Below the pieces are notes generated by a model. The model saw only the letters and a list, made by a program, of their open reading frames with translations, did no database searches and was not told the DNA's origin. Below are positions 17,607 to 25,012 of a stretch of 35,222 nt of DNA, in pieces. This DNA is from Armatimonadota bacterium (GTDB lineage: Bacteria; Armatimonadota; JADLDR01), in assembly GCA_020846535.1 (NCBI GenBank), contig JADLDR010000059.1:1-35222 (forward strand), read 5' to 3'. The translations under genes and the position numbers were made by a program. How positions within the stretch are numbered: position 1 is the first letter of the stretch; every line of letters starts with the position of its first letter.

Positions 17607-18115
17607 CGGGCGGTATCGTCCTTGGCCGTGGAAACCTGCCAGTCGCCGTTCCAGGCGGCGTCGCGGCTGCGCCCGTCGTAGCGAACGCCCCCGGCGTTGA
17701 CGATGAATTGATAGTATTCCCGGTGGGTGCGTCCGGAGTCTATGAAAAACTCGATGGCATCGTCGTTCCAGACCGGACCGTCGCGCCCTGTGGCTGAAGC
17801 CGGGAGCTTGCGCCCTTTGAGGACAGGAGCGCGCCATGCCACATACAGCGAATCTGCGCTGCGGGCGAGCCAGACCGTCGGCTGATTGGCCGAAAGCAGC
17901 CCGCCGCTCATCCCCATAAAGCCGGTCAGAGCCGACGCTTGAGGCCAGCCTGACTGGCGAAGAATCGCTTGCAGGTCAGGGGTCGAAGAGACAAGGGGCG
18001 CATTCCAGAAGGGACGCCCTTCGGCAGGGGCCGGTTCATCGGCAGCGCAGCAGAGGATCAGGCCGAAAAGCAGGAAGCTAATAAGGCAACGACGGCAGAA
18101 CTTCGGAGAAAACAC
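17573..18115 (-). CDS. Signal peptide and first half of CBM9/DOMON-like domain of the same gene (upstream of frameshift)
   Basis: A signal peptide (RRCLISFLLFGLILCCA, then a cleavage-like AADEPAPAEG) leads into a DOMON/CBM9-like sandwich: SLYVAWRAPVLKG, WNDDAIEFFIDSG, YYQFIVNAGG. Domain homology then jumps to the -1 frame near 17600-17606, and this frame ends at TGA 17573-17575. I prefer the GTG at 18115 because GAGGTG lies six bases ahead; the frame also offers GTG 18124. The domain is meaningless without its second half, so this and the following part are one gene. It carries either a one-base loss (real or from assembly) or a recoding event. Confidence 0.75.
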   Translation of the reverse strand: MFSPKFCRRCLISFLLFGLILCCAADEPAPAEGRPFWNAPLVSSTPDLQAILRQSGWPQASALTGFMGMSGGLLSANQPTVWLARSADSLYVAWRAPVLKGRKLPASATGRDGPVWNDDAIEFFIDSGRTHREYYQFIVNAGGVRYDGRSRDAAWNGDWQVSTAKDDTARAGLPRSLLKP

Positions 18116-18217
18116 AGAAGACACCTCGAAGGGGAATCATAAGGCATTCATTCGAGGCGAAGGGGCGGGTTCCTTCCAGGAGAGATCAAAAAGAGGTTTC
18201 GAGGCCGCACATAAAAA

Positions 18218-18303
18218 TGGCGGAGAGGGCGGGATTCGAACCCGCGCTGGCAGAGCCAGGACGGTTTAGCAAACCGTTCCGCTAACCACTACGGCACCCC
18301 TCC
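18218..18303 (-). tRNA. tRNA-Ser(GCT)
   Basis: Reading the minus strand, the acceptor GGAGGGG pairs with CCTCTCC with one G-U. The anticodon stem ACGGT/ACCGT holds the loop TTGCTAA, giving anticodon GCT (serine, AGC/AGU codons). A long variable arm CTGGC/GCCAG is typical of tRNA-Ser. The T arm is GCGGG-TTCGAAT-CCCGC. CCA is encoded at 18220-18218, and a run of five T follows. Confidence 0.97.
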
Positions 18304-18315
18304 GCGGTCTGATAT

Positions 18316-18344
18316 ATTTTACCACAAATGAACCGTTTTTGCAA
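18316..18344 (-). promoter_or_regulatory. Promoter of tRNA-Ser
   Basis: On the minus strand, TTGCAA (18344-18339), a 17-nt spacer, then TAAAAT (18321-18316) preceded by TGG, an extended -10. Predicted start of transcription near 18309, six bases ahead of the mature tRNA. Confidence 0.65.
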
Positions 18345-18400
18345 TAGCCTTCCTGCGCCTAAAGAAAAAGCGGAATCCGCCGACAATGATATATAGAAGA

Positions 18401-18464
18401 GCAAGGAAAGCGAACGCTTTGTGCCTTGCTAGAGGAACGCCCAAGGAAGGGAGGGCGTTCCTCT
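18401..18464. other. Two tandem hairpins upstream of ecfT
   Basis: The first stem is GCAAGG-AAAGCG facing CGCTTT-(gtg)-CCTTGC at 18401-18429. The second is a perfect 12-bp stem, AGAGGAACGCCC and GGGCGTTCCTCT, at 18431-18464 with a 10-nt loop, followed by CTATTTG. They lie upstream of the predicted ecfT promoter. They could be a terminator for an undetected plus-strand transcript or a small structured RNA. Confidence 0.45.
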
Positions 18465-18479
18465 CTATTTGTACAAAGG

Positions 18480-18508
18480 TTGCCGGGGCCGCCGCTTTGT
18501 GCTATCAT
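18480..18508 (+). promoter_or_regulatory. Promoter of ecfT, positioned for a leaderless mRNA
   Basis: TTGCCG (18480-18485), a 17-nt spacer, then TATCAT (18503-18508) preceded by TGC. If the -10 occupies -12 to -7, +1 falls on the A of the ecfT ATG at 18515. Confidence 0.55.
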
Positions 18509-18514
18509 TAAGGC

Positions 18515-19288
18515 ATGAGTCTCTTCGATTTCTATGAGTCCGACTCCTTTCTCCACCGCACGCATCCGCTGACCAAGCTGGCCGTGAATCTTCTGGTTCT
18601 TCTGGCGACTTCGTTCTACCAGCGCCCGCTGGCCCCTCTGCTCCTCCTGGCCGCTCTCATGCTAGCCGCCCTTGTATTGGCGCGGCTTCCTTTCCTTCAT
18701 CTCTGGAAGGCAATGCGCTTTTTTTTCGCCCTTTCGGCGCTGTGGGTCTTCTTTACCGCCCTCTTTACCCGCCCGGACGCCGGGGCCTCCGAAGTCTTTT
18801 TTCGGCTGGGGCCGCTGGCTTTCACGGAGTACGGGCTGTGGTGGGGCGTGACGAGGGCGCTGAGGATGCTCTGCCTGATCGCCTTCGCCCTCCTCCTGGT
18901 CAGCACCACCGACCCGACCGATTTGATCCTGGGCCTGATACAGCAGGGGAGGCTCAACTACCGCATCGGCTACGGTATCCTGGTGGGATACCGGACCATT
19001 CCTCTGCTACAAGAGGAATACGATACCATCCGGGCAGCCCACCGCGTGAGGGGCGTGCGGGAAGGGAAAGGAATAGCAGGGTCGGCGCAGAGGATGAGGC
19101 GGTATGCCATTCCGCTTCTCGCCGGCGCGGTGCGCCGGGCGGAACGGGCGGCCCTGGCGATGGAGAGCCGGGCATTCGGGGCTTACGAGGAACGCACCTA
19201 TCTGAGGCAGCTTCGCTTCGGATGGCGGGACAGCGCGCTTGCGGCAGGGGCACTTATCCTGCTGGCGGCCCTGATGCCCATAAAATAA
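18515..19288 (+). CDS. EcfT/CbiQ-type transmembrane component of an energy-coupling-factor transporter
   Basis: A 257-residue membrane protein with N-terminal FLHRTHPLTKLAVNL, four to five hydrophobic helices and the two cytoplasmic coupling-helix signatures, AAHRVRG and MESRAFG (Ala/Ser-Arg-Gly/Ala type), that contact the EcfA ATPases. It couples ATP hydrolysis to a vitamin- or metal-binding S component. No ecfA or S-component gene adjoins it. It therefore either serves scattered S components (group II arrangement) or is an orphan; which vitamin cannot be read. Only AAGG one base ahead of the ATG resembles a ribosome site, consistent with leaderless initiation. A strong hairpin follows the stop by two bases. 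Confidence 0.9.
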   Translation: MSLFDFYESDSFLHRTHPLTKLAVNLLVLLATSFYQRPLAPLLLLAALMLAALVLARLPFLHLWKAMRFFFALSALWVFFTALFTRPDAGASEVFFRLGPLAFTEYGLWWGVTRALRMLCLIAFALLLVSTTDPTDLILGLIQQGRLNYRIGYGILVGYRTIPLLQEEYDTIRAAHRVRGVREGKGIAGSAQRMRRYAIPLLAGAVRRAERAALAMESRAFGAYEERTYLRQLRFGWRDSALAAGALILLAALMPIK

Positions 19289-19380
19289 TATGCCCGTCTC
19301 CGGCACCCCTCCGCTAAGCGGGTGCCCCCCTGGGTACCGGAAACGGGCAAACTGGAAGATTTTTCAGTTGTTTCCACTGA
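19283..19380 (-). ncRNA. Candidate structured small RNA (or antisense leader) behind an orphan promoter
   Basis: Minus-strand transcription from the promoter at 19387-19415 would begin near 19380. It would contain a small stem (AACTG/CAGTT, 19369-19349 region), then a long hairpin: a 13-bp outer stem with one mismatch (19349-19337 with 19303-19291) enclosing a perfect 7-bp stem (GGCACCC/GGGTGCC). It then runs into ATATTATTTTAT, a modest U-rich end. No ORF begins here. The 3' end would overlap the end of ecfT. Inference only. Confidence 0.4.
19291..19349 (+). terminator. Hairpin after ecfT, possibly bidirectional terminator
   Basis: TGCCCGTCTCCGG at 19291-19303 faces CCGGAAACGGGCA at 19337-19349 (12 of 13 pairs), with the inner perfect stem 19302-19308/19320-19326. 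It lies two bases after the ecfT stop. No T-run follows directly on the plus strand; a TTTTT occurs at 19360-19364 inside a further small stem. Confidence 0.5.
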
Positions 19381-19386
19381 TGTGCT

Positions 19387-19415
19387 ATTGTAGCACACTA
19401 TCGAATTCTTGTCAA
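19387..19415 (-). promoter_or_regulatory. Near-consensus sigma-70-type promoter on the minus strand
   Basis: On the minus strand: TTGACA (19415-19410), a 17-nt spacer, then TACAAT (19392-19387) preceded by TGC (extended -10). A/T-rich tracts at 19450-19470 upstream resemble an UP element. It points away from the redoxin gene, toward the hairpin and the 3' end of ecfT. The -10 lies in a small palindrome TGTGCTA/TAGCACA (19381-19397). Confidence 0.65.
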
Positions 19416-19703
19416 GGGGTTTTGAGCGAAATTCCGCAAAAATCGCTGTAAAATAAAAATATTTTTTGAGGGGATATGCAGGTGCCCCCCCTTTTGCAGA
19501 TTGATCTCGCTTTGAGCCAAATATTCTGATTTCGTGGGGCCTTTCCCGGTATGGCATCGCCAGGGACATAGCTTCGCGGCAATCTCCAGGCTCGGAATAT
19601 CATCCTTTTTGAGAGCGCAGGTAACGATTGGCCTCCGAGATGTGTTATACCGATGGGAGACATTCATTCTATCGCCTGAGAGGAGACAAAAGGAGGGCAT
19701 ATC

Positions 19704-20261
19704 TTGCGTAGAGCTATTTTCTGGATCCTGTGCGTGCTGGCGGTCGTCCTGACGCTAACGCTGGCTTTTGGCAGAAAAAAAGAGGCCAGGAAAGAGGATT
19801 CCGGGGTGATCGTGACATCGCTGCCCCTCGATTCCTATGCCCCGCTCTTCGATGTCACCAATGTTTTCACCCATGAAACCCGGTGCTATCTTTGAGCGAG
19901 CCCCGGAAAGCCGATGGTGGTCTCGTTCGGCGCTCTCGGCAATCCGCTCTGGACCCGTGAGGTCCAGTCGCTCGCAAAGCTGCACCGGCAGTATTCCAAA
20001 GACGGCCTGGTGGTGGTCGCCGTATTTCAAGACCAGGACAAAAAGGCGGTCAAAGCCTTCGCCCAGAAGCAAAAGCTGAGCTTTATTATCACCATAGACC
20101 AAAAGAGCCTCAAGGGCGCGGAGCGTTACAAAATCTCCACAATGCCCACGACTTACTTCCTGGATCGCCAGCATAAAGTGGCCTGGGTTCAGGTCGGCTT
20201 CTCCGAAACGGCGGAGCCTGCCTATCGAAAACAGGCGGCCAGGCTGATACAGTTCAGGTGA
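19704..20261 (+). pseudogene. TlpA/ResA-like thioredoxin-fold protein with in-frame TGA and no CxxC
   Basis: A TTG start with AGGAGGG upstream gives an N-terminal membrane anchor (AIFWILCVLAVVLTLTLAFG) and a TlpA-type first strand ending RCYL. TGA follows at 19893-19895. The same frame then resumes as ASPGKPMVVSFGALGNPLW through to 20261, giving a normal-sized ~185-codon TlpA-like domain with the conserved cis-Pro region STMPTTYFLD. The residues aligned with FWATWCPPC are FGALGNPLW, so both catalytic cysteines are absent. An ATG at 19914 directly after the break could restart translation of a soluble part. Sec insertion is unlikely because UGA is not at a catalytic position. Confidence 0.75.
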
Positions 20262-20298
20262 ACCTCGTCGCTCCGGCTTCCCGGGCAAGCGACGTTCC

Positions 20299-22041
20299 TC
20301 ACTTTGCCGGTATATTGGCTTTCATCCAGGCGATATCGATCTCCAATGTCCTTTTCCCGTCCGAGAAGCGGTCGGAGAAGTGGGCGTTCAGGCGGTCTGC
20401 AAGGCGCTGGAAGCGGGATATGTAGGCTTTGGCTTCGCGCCGGACCGGGATGCTTCGGAATGTTGCCCGAACGGAATTGTATCCCGTGCCGCCTCCTGTC
20501 ACCAGAAAGCCCGGGTAGGCTTCGGTCAGTTCCTTGAGGATGCGCCTCTGCGGGCCGGTTCGGGCGAGATGGAGGATCGCTTGTCCGATGGATCGGGCGG
20601 GATCGTAGGCCGAAGGATTGAAAGCGTAATCGGCGCAGGTGGAGAGGGGGATGCGGTTCATCTCGTTCTGAGGGCAGAGCGGGTTGCTCATATAGCCGTC
20701 AATAACCTCCCCCAGGTCGGCGTCCCGCCCGGAAACAGGCCCCAGGCTCATGGCGCTGCTGGCGTCATTGACCGGATAGTTGTCCCAGAGGAAGAGCCGT
20801 CGCTGCACGATCTTTTTGTAGCTTTCCGCTGCCCGCCGGGTGATGCGGCTTGCCGTCACTCCGTCTCCTGTCCAGAAAACATAGACTTCCCGGCGCATCT
20901 CGCGGGCGAGCGCCCCCAGATAGGCGCGGTGGTCCGCATTCGTTCCATCGCCCCAGTAGGGAACAGGGCAGAAGACGAGCTGGGCCTCCCGGTCCCGGGC
21001 GCGGAGCCGGTCGAATATCGCATTGACCAGCCGGGCATGGGCGAGTCCCCCCGTGCCCGGCCCTTCGCTGCCCCAGGAAACGTCATCCAGGGAGACGCTG
21101 AACCACTTCACCCCTTCACGCTGCGCCCAGTCGAAGTTCTGCCATAATGCCTCCAGGTCTTCCGGTCGGGAGGGGTCGAGCGGGCGCGGTGAAGCGAGCT
21201 GTGGGTGGACGGCAAAGCAAAAAGCGATGCCTGCCTTCCGGCATTCCCGGAACACCTCGCGAAAAGCGGCCTTCAGGCTGTCCGGAAGGGGTTTGTACCA
21301 TTCGTTTACCCATCCCTTGCCCGGCTCCTGGGTAAAGAGCGAGGCGTAGCAGTTCATCATAAAATTCATGTTGAGACGGGCCAAGGTCGGGATTTCGGCC
21401 CGGTATTGTGCAGGGGTCCAGTTCCAGCCCTTCGTCCCCCGGAACCGGAAACCGGGCTGGGACCGGCCTTCGGGAAGAGGCTCCGGCAGCGGCCTCAAGC
21501 GGTTGGGCAGGCGTACCTTCAAAAGAGGCGCATCCGCCGGCAGCCGGTAGTCAGGCCCGGCGATAAAGACACGATACACCATAAACCACGGCGGCATCCC
21601 CAGAACGCCCTCCGGCTCCTCGTTGGTGATCACGAGCATGTTTTCTCCCACCCGCAGAGCGCCTTCAGGGATAGGGAAAGGCCTGACAAGCCACGAGCCG
21701 TCAGGAAAGCCGGAAGGTCCGTCCAGAATCGTTTCTTGGTTCAAACGGATGCGGATGCGGCATCGGCTGGGGAAGTCGTCCTCCAAACCCTCTACATACA
21801 GATAGTGCGGCCCCTTGATCTTGCGGGCAAGACGAAACTTGGCGCTCATTGCGGCAGCGGCCCTGTTGGGCTTGGCGTAGATATAGTTCACCGGCTGCCG
21901 CCCGTATTGGCTTGCCCCGAAGGTTGCCGCCGCGCCGCCCTTCAGGTCGGCCCCGGTGATTTTCGCCAGAGGCGCTGCCCGCAGTGTTCCCGGAAACATC
22001 AGAAGCGCTAGAAAATAGAATGTTGTACGCTTTTTTTTCAT
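20299..22041 (-). CDS. Exported GH84-like beta-N-acetylglucosaminidase (NAGidase domain)
   Basis: A 580-residue protein. I chose the ATG at 22041, which follows an AGGA seven bases upstream and starts a signal peptide (MKKKRTTFYFLALLMF). The frame extends to 22140 without homology-like sequence. Residues ~25-165 are a beta-rich CBM-like domain. The catalytic barrel begins at FRGTKGWNW (~200). Adjacent aspartates D319-D320 in SVSLDDVS match the DD pair used for substrate-assisted catalysis in GH84. FWTGDGV (389-395) and LWDNYPVND (418-426) are further family signatures. It would release terminal GlcNAc outside the cytoplasm. It diverges from the propeller gene; 22042-22377 holds control sequences only. 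Confidence 0.87.
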   Translation of the reverse strand: MKKKRTTFYFLALLMFPGTLRAAPLAKITGADLKGGAAATFGASQYGRQPVNYIYAKPNRAAAAMSAKFRLARKIKGPHYLYVEGLEDDFPSRCRIRIRLNQETILDGPSGFPDGSWLVRPFPIPEGALRVGENMLVITNEEPEGVLGMPPWFMVYRVFIAGPDYRLPADAPLLKVRLPNRLRPLPEPLPEGRSQPGFRFRGTKGWNWTPAQYRAEIPTLARLNMNFMMNCYASLFTQEPGKGWVNEWYKPLPDSLKAAFREVFRECRKAGIAFCFAVHPQLASPRPLDPSRPEDLEALWQNFDWAQREGVKWFSVSLDDVSWGSEGPGTGGLAHARLVNAIFDRLRARDREAQLVFCPVPYWGDGTNADHRAYLGALAREMRREVYVFWTGDGVTASRITRRAAESYKKIVQRRLFLWDNYPVNDASSAMSLGPVSGRDADLGEVIDGYMSNPLCPQNEMNRIPLSTCADYAFNPSAYDPARSIGQAILHLARTGPQRRILKELTEAYPGFLVTGGGTGYNSVRATFRSIPVRREAKAYISRFQRLADRLNAHFSDRFSDGKRTLEIDIAWMKANIPAK

Positions 22042-22222
22042 CGAGTATCCTGTCAGTCGTGTTGCTTGCTCAGTTGTTCCCATTCCTGTTTTTTGCCCGG
22101 TTGAGGCTACAATAGCAATCGATTTCGCCTGAGGGATCAAAAGTCCTTTGATAGAGATTTGAGGTTGCTAAAGGGCGACCCATCAGGTCACCCCGCCGGA
22201 TGAAAGTCCTGTAGAATAAAAA

Positions 22223-22261
22223 CCGGTAAGATTACCGGCCAAACTCCGGTAGGATTACCAG
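22223..22261. promoter_or_regulatory. Two tandem palindromic operator-like sites
   Basis: Site 1 is the perfect palindrome CCGGTAA-GA-TTACCGG (22223-22238). Site 2, CCGGTAGGATTACCAG (22246-22261), is a near copy 23 bp on. A weaker half-copy (TTCCGTGTGGTTTC) follows at 22267-22280. They lie immediately upstream of the -35 region for the propeller gene, as expected for a dimeric activator. Confidence 0.55.
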
Positions 22262-22281
22262 TTAAATTCCGTGTGGTTTCA

Positions 22282-22290
22282 TGATACAAT
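22282..22290 (+). promoter_or_regulatory. Extended -10 promoter of the propeller-protein gene
   Basis: TGATACAAT (TGn plus TACAAT). The -35 position 17 nt upstream is poor (TTAAAT), consistent with activator dependence. Predicted +1 is near 22297, with an ~81-nt leader ending in AAGGAGGT at 22365-22372. Confidence 0.55.
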
Positions 22291-22377
22291 TATCCTAAGC
22301 ACATCGGATGCGTTTGAGATTTCCGATCCTTTGGCCGATAATGAGGCCGTGCTTTCAGACTTCTAAGGAGGTTGACC

Positions 22378-24924
22378 GTGAATATGCGATGGTTTGCTAT
22401 TTTTCTGGTTGCGCTCTGCTTTGCCGGAGCCGTAGGGGCTCAGGCTGCGGTAACGGAGCGGGCCAGCGTTGCCACCGGGGGAGTTGAGGCGAACAACTGG
22501 AGCAATGACACCGATATCAGCGCCGATGGGCGGTATGTTGTCTTTCACTCGCCCGCCAACAATCTCGTGCCCGGAGATACGAACAGCACGACTGACGTCT
22601 TTGTGAGAGACCGCGATACGGGTGCTACCGAGCGGGTGAGTGTGGCCTCCGATGGGAGCGAGGCCAACGGCCTGAGCTGGCGGCCATCCATCAGCGCCGA
22701 TGGGCGATATGTGGCCTTCAGTTCCGATGCGACGAACCTGGTGGCGGGCGATACCAATGGCTACGAAGACGTCTTTGTGCGAGACCGCCAGACCGGAACG
22801 ACCGTTCGAGTAAGCGTAGCCTCTGACGGCGAGGAAAGCAATTTCAACAGCGGGCTGGCCGAAATCAGCGGGGACGGTCGGTACGTGGCTTTTACGTCCG
22901 GGGCAACCAATCTCGCGGACAATGACGACAACGACGTGAACGACCTCTTTGTGCATGATCTTCAGACCGGAACGACCGAGAGGGCCAATCTCGCCAACGA
23001 CGGCAGCCAGGCGAATGCGGAAAATCTCTATTTCGATATCAGCGCCGATGGGCGATACGTGGTCTTCACCTCCCTGGCAAGCAATTTGGTGGCGGGGGAT
23101 ACCAACGGCGTCGAAGATGTCTTTGTGCGGGACCGCCAAGCCGGAACGACCGAGCGGGTGAGTGTCGCCACCGATGGAAGCGAATCCAATGGGACGAGCG
23201 TCATCTCCGATACCGCCATCAGCGCGGACGGAAGGTTCGTCGTATTTGTTTCCACCGCGGACAATCTGGTCGCCGGAGACACCAATAACGCGGATGATGC
23301 CTTCATTCGGGATCGCCTGAATGGAACAACCGGGCGCATAAATGTCAATTCATCGGCGGAACAGGCCGACGCCGACGCGACGGGAGCCGCCATCAGCGGG
23401 AACGGCAAATATATAGCCTATTACTCCGCTGCGACGAATCTGGCTGGTTCCGACCCCAACGCCTATGACGATATCTTCGTCTATGACCGGAACACCGGGC
23501 AAACCGAGGTCGCGGATGTCGCCGACGGCGGAGCGATGGGGAACGCCGATAGCTGGGATCCTTCCATCGATTACGATGGCCGCTGCATCGCTTTTATATC
23601 TTCCGCCACTAATTTAGTGTCCGGCGATACCAACAGCCAATACGATGCATTTGTTCGGGTTCGCTGGGGAGGTCTTCCGCGCCTGAGCGACCCCGCAGCC
23701 ACCCCGGCGTCCGGCGACACGAACACGGTTTTCACTTTTGCCGTCACCTACAAGCAAACCGAAAAGGCGATGCCTCAGTATGTTTATGTGGCGATCCGAA
23801 AGCCGGACGGCTCCTACCTTTACAAACCCATGCAAACAACGGATACCGATCCCTTTTCAGGGATGCGCTACACTGTCACGACCAAACTGGCTGCGCCAGG
23901 CGTCTACCAATATTACTTCTATACCAGGCTCAGCCCGGCTTTTCCGGTAGTGTATTCCGAGGTGTCGAGCGGGCCGACGGTCTATACGGCCCCGGCGCTC
24001 AGCAGCGGGGGTGTCAGCCCGATCAAAGACCATGATAATATGGATTTTACCTTCTCGGTAACCTGCACTCAAGCGGAAGACCAGATCCCTGCGGATGTGG
24101 AGGTAGTGGTGACCAAACAGGGCGGCGCTCCTGTGGCTTACCCGATGACCACCACAGACATCACCCCTGTCGATGGAAGCGTCTATTCCTACAAGATCAA
24201 GCTGGGAGTGGGAAAATATTCCTATTACTTCACAGCCCGATTGACGGCAAACACTCCCTGGGTGCAAACAGCCCCGGCAAGCGGCCCCGAAGCCTATACC
24301 CCGCCGGTGCTTTCGGGAGCGAGCATAAGCCCGTTGTCCGCAGACAGCAAGACAACGATCAATTTCAATGTGACTTACACCCAAGCGGAAAAAGCTATGC
24401 CCCAGTATGTCTATGCTCGCTTCATTGACCAGACGGGCAACGTGATCTCCAGGCCCCTATCAACGGGAGCGACCAACCCCGCAGCGGGAATGCTTTATAA
24501 AGGTACGGCCACCCTGCCCGCAGGAACCTATCGCTACTTCTTCTACACACGGCTGAGTCCCACTGCCCCGGTGGTCCAGACTCCGGAGTATACCGGCCTT
24601 GCAATCGTGCCTGCTCCTACGCTGACCGAAGGAACGGTCTCTCCGTCTGCCGGCGCAGCGTCTGACAACTTCACCTTTGAGGTGACCTATAAGCAAGCGA
24701 ACGGGACAATGCCTCAATATGTGTATATGAGGATCGTCAAGCCGGACGGCTCCTATATCGCCAAAGCGATGAGTACGACAGATACCGATGCCATTACCGG
24801 CTGCCGATACTCTTACACAACGAAACTGGCAGCGGGAGCCTATAAATATTACTTCTATACCCGCCTGAGCCCGACTATGGCAGTGACGTACACCGCCACT
24901 CTCAACGGCCCGACGGTGAATTAG
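22378..24924 (+). CDS. Exported seven-bladed TolB/PD40-like beta-propeller with four C-terminal beta-sandwich repeats
   Basis: The signal peptide is MRWFAIFLVALCFAGAVGAQA. Residues ~25-430 hold seven blades of ~55-60 residues with the pattern ISADGRYVAF..ATNLVAGDTN..DVFVRDRQTGTT; NLV.GDTN-type Asp-rich loops recur seven times. Residues ~435-848 hold four ~103-residue repeats, each with (F)TF.VTYKQAE..MPQYVY, a DG or MTTTD turn and a YYFYTRLSPT edge. Probably a cell-surface or periplasmic binding or structural protein; no catalytic residues are seen. AAGGAGGT (22365-22372) sits five bases before GTG 22378, which I prefer over TTG 22372 and ATG 22384. A strong hairpin follows the stop. Confidence 0.88.
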   Translation: MNMRWFAIFLVALCFAGAVGAQAAVTERASVATGGVEANNWSNDTDISADGRYVVFHSPANNLVPGDTNSTTDVFVRDRDTGATERVSVASDGSEANGLSWRPSISADGRYVAFSSDATNLVAGDTNGYEDVFVRDRQTGTTVRVSVASDGEESNFNSGLAEISGDGRYVAFTSGATNLADNDDNDVNDLFVHDLQTGTTERANLANDGSQANAENLYFDISADGRYVVFTSLASNLVAGDTNGVEDVFVRDRQAGTTERVSVATDGSESNGTSVISDTAISADGRFVVFVSTADNLVAGDTNNADDAFIRDRLNGTTGRINVNSSAEQADADATGAAISGNGKYIAYYSAATNLAGSDPNAYDDIFVYDRNTGQTEVADVADGGAMGNADSWDPSIDYDGRCIAFISSATNLVSGDTNSQYDAFVRVRWGGLPRLSDPAATPASGDTNTVFTFAVTYKQTEKAMPQYVYVAIRKPDGSYLYKPMQTTDTDPFSGMRYTVTTKLAAPGVYQYYFYTRLSPAFPVVYSEVSSGPTVYTAPALSSGGVSPIKDHDNMDFTFSVTCTQAEDQIPADVEVVVTKQGGAPVAYPMTTTDITPVDGSVYSYKIKLGVGKYSYYFTARLTANTPWVQTAPASGPEAYTPPVLSGASISPLSADSKTTINFNVTYTQAEKAMPQYVYARFIDQTGNVISRPLSTGATNPAAGMLYKGTATLPAGTYRYFFYTRLSPTAPVVQTPEYTGLAIVPAPTLTEGTVSPSAGAASDNFTFEVTYKQANGTMPQYVYMRIVKPDGSYIAKAMSTTDTDAITGCRYSYTTKLAAGAYKYYFYTRLSPTMAVTYTATLNGPTVN

Positions 24925-24951
24925 CGCCAAAAGTAGGAATTGAGCGCACAA

Positions 24952-24991
24952 AACGCGAATAGATGCTCAACAAAGCGCATCTATTCGCGTT
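24952..24991 (+). terminator. Intrinsic terminator-like hairpin
   Basis: A perfect 15-bp stem, AACGCGAATAGATGC and GCATCTATTCGCGTT, with a 10-nt loop, followed by CTCTTT. It lies 27 nt after the propeller gene and 21 nt before the next ATG. The T-tract is poor on the plus strand; on the minus strand the stem is followed by TTTT, so it may act both ways or as a leader structure. Confidence 0.6.
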
Positions 24992-25012
24992 CTCTTTGGA
25001 GCAAAAGGATCA

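Noticed and set aside
19893..19895. Selenocysteine at the in-frame TGA
   Set aside because: The TGA is not at the CxxC position of the thioredoxin fold and no convincing SECIS stem follows; only a 5-bp GAGCG/CGCTC pairing is seen.
22142..22222. Riboswitch upstream of the propeller gene
   Set aside because: The segment lies before the predicted transcription start and matched no riboswitch core I know.
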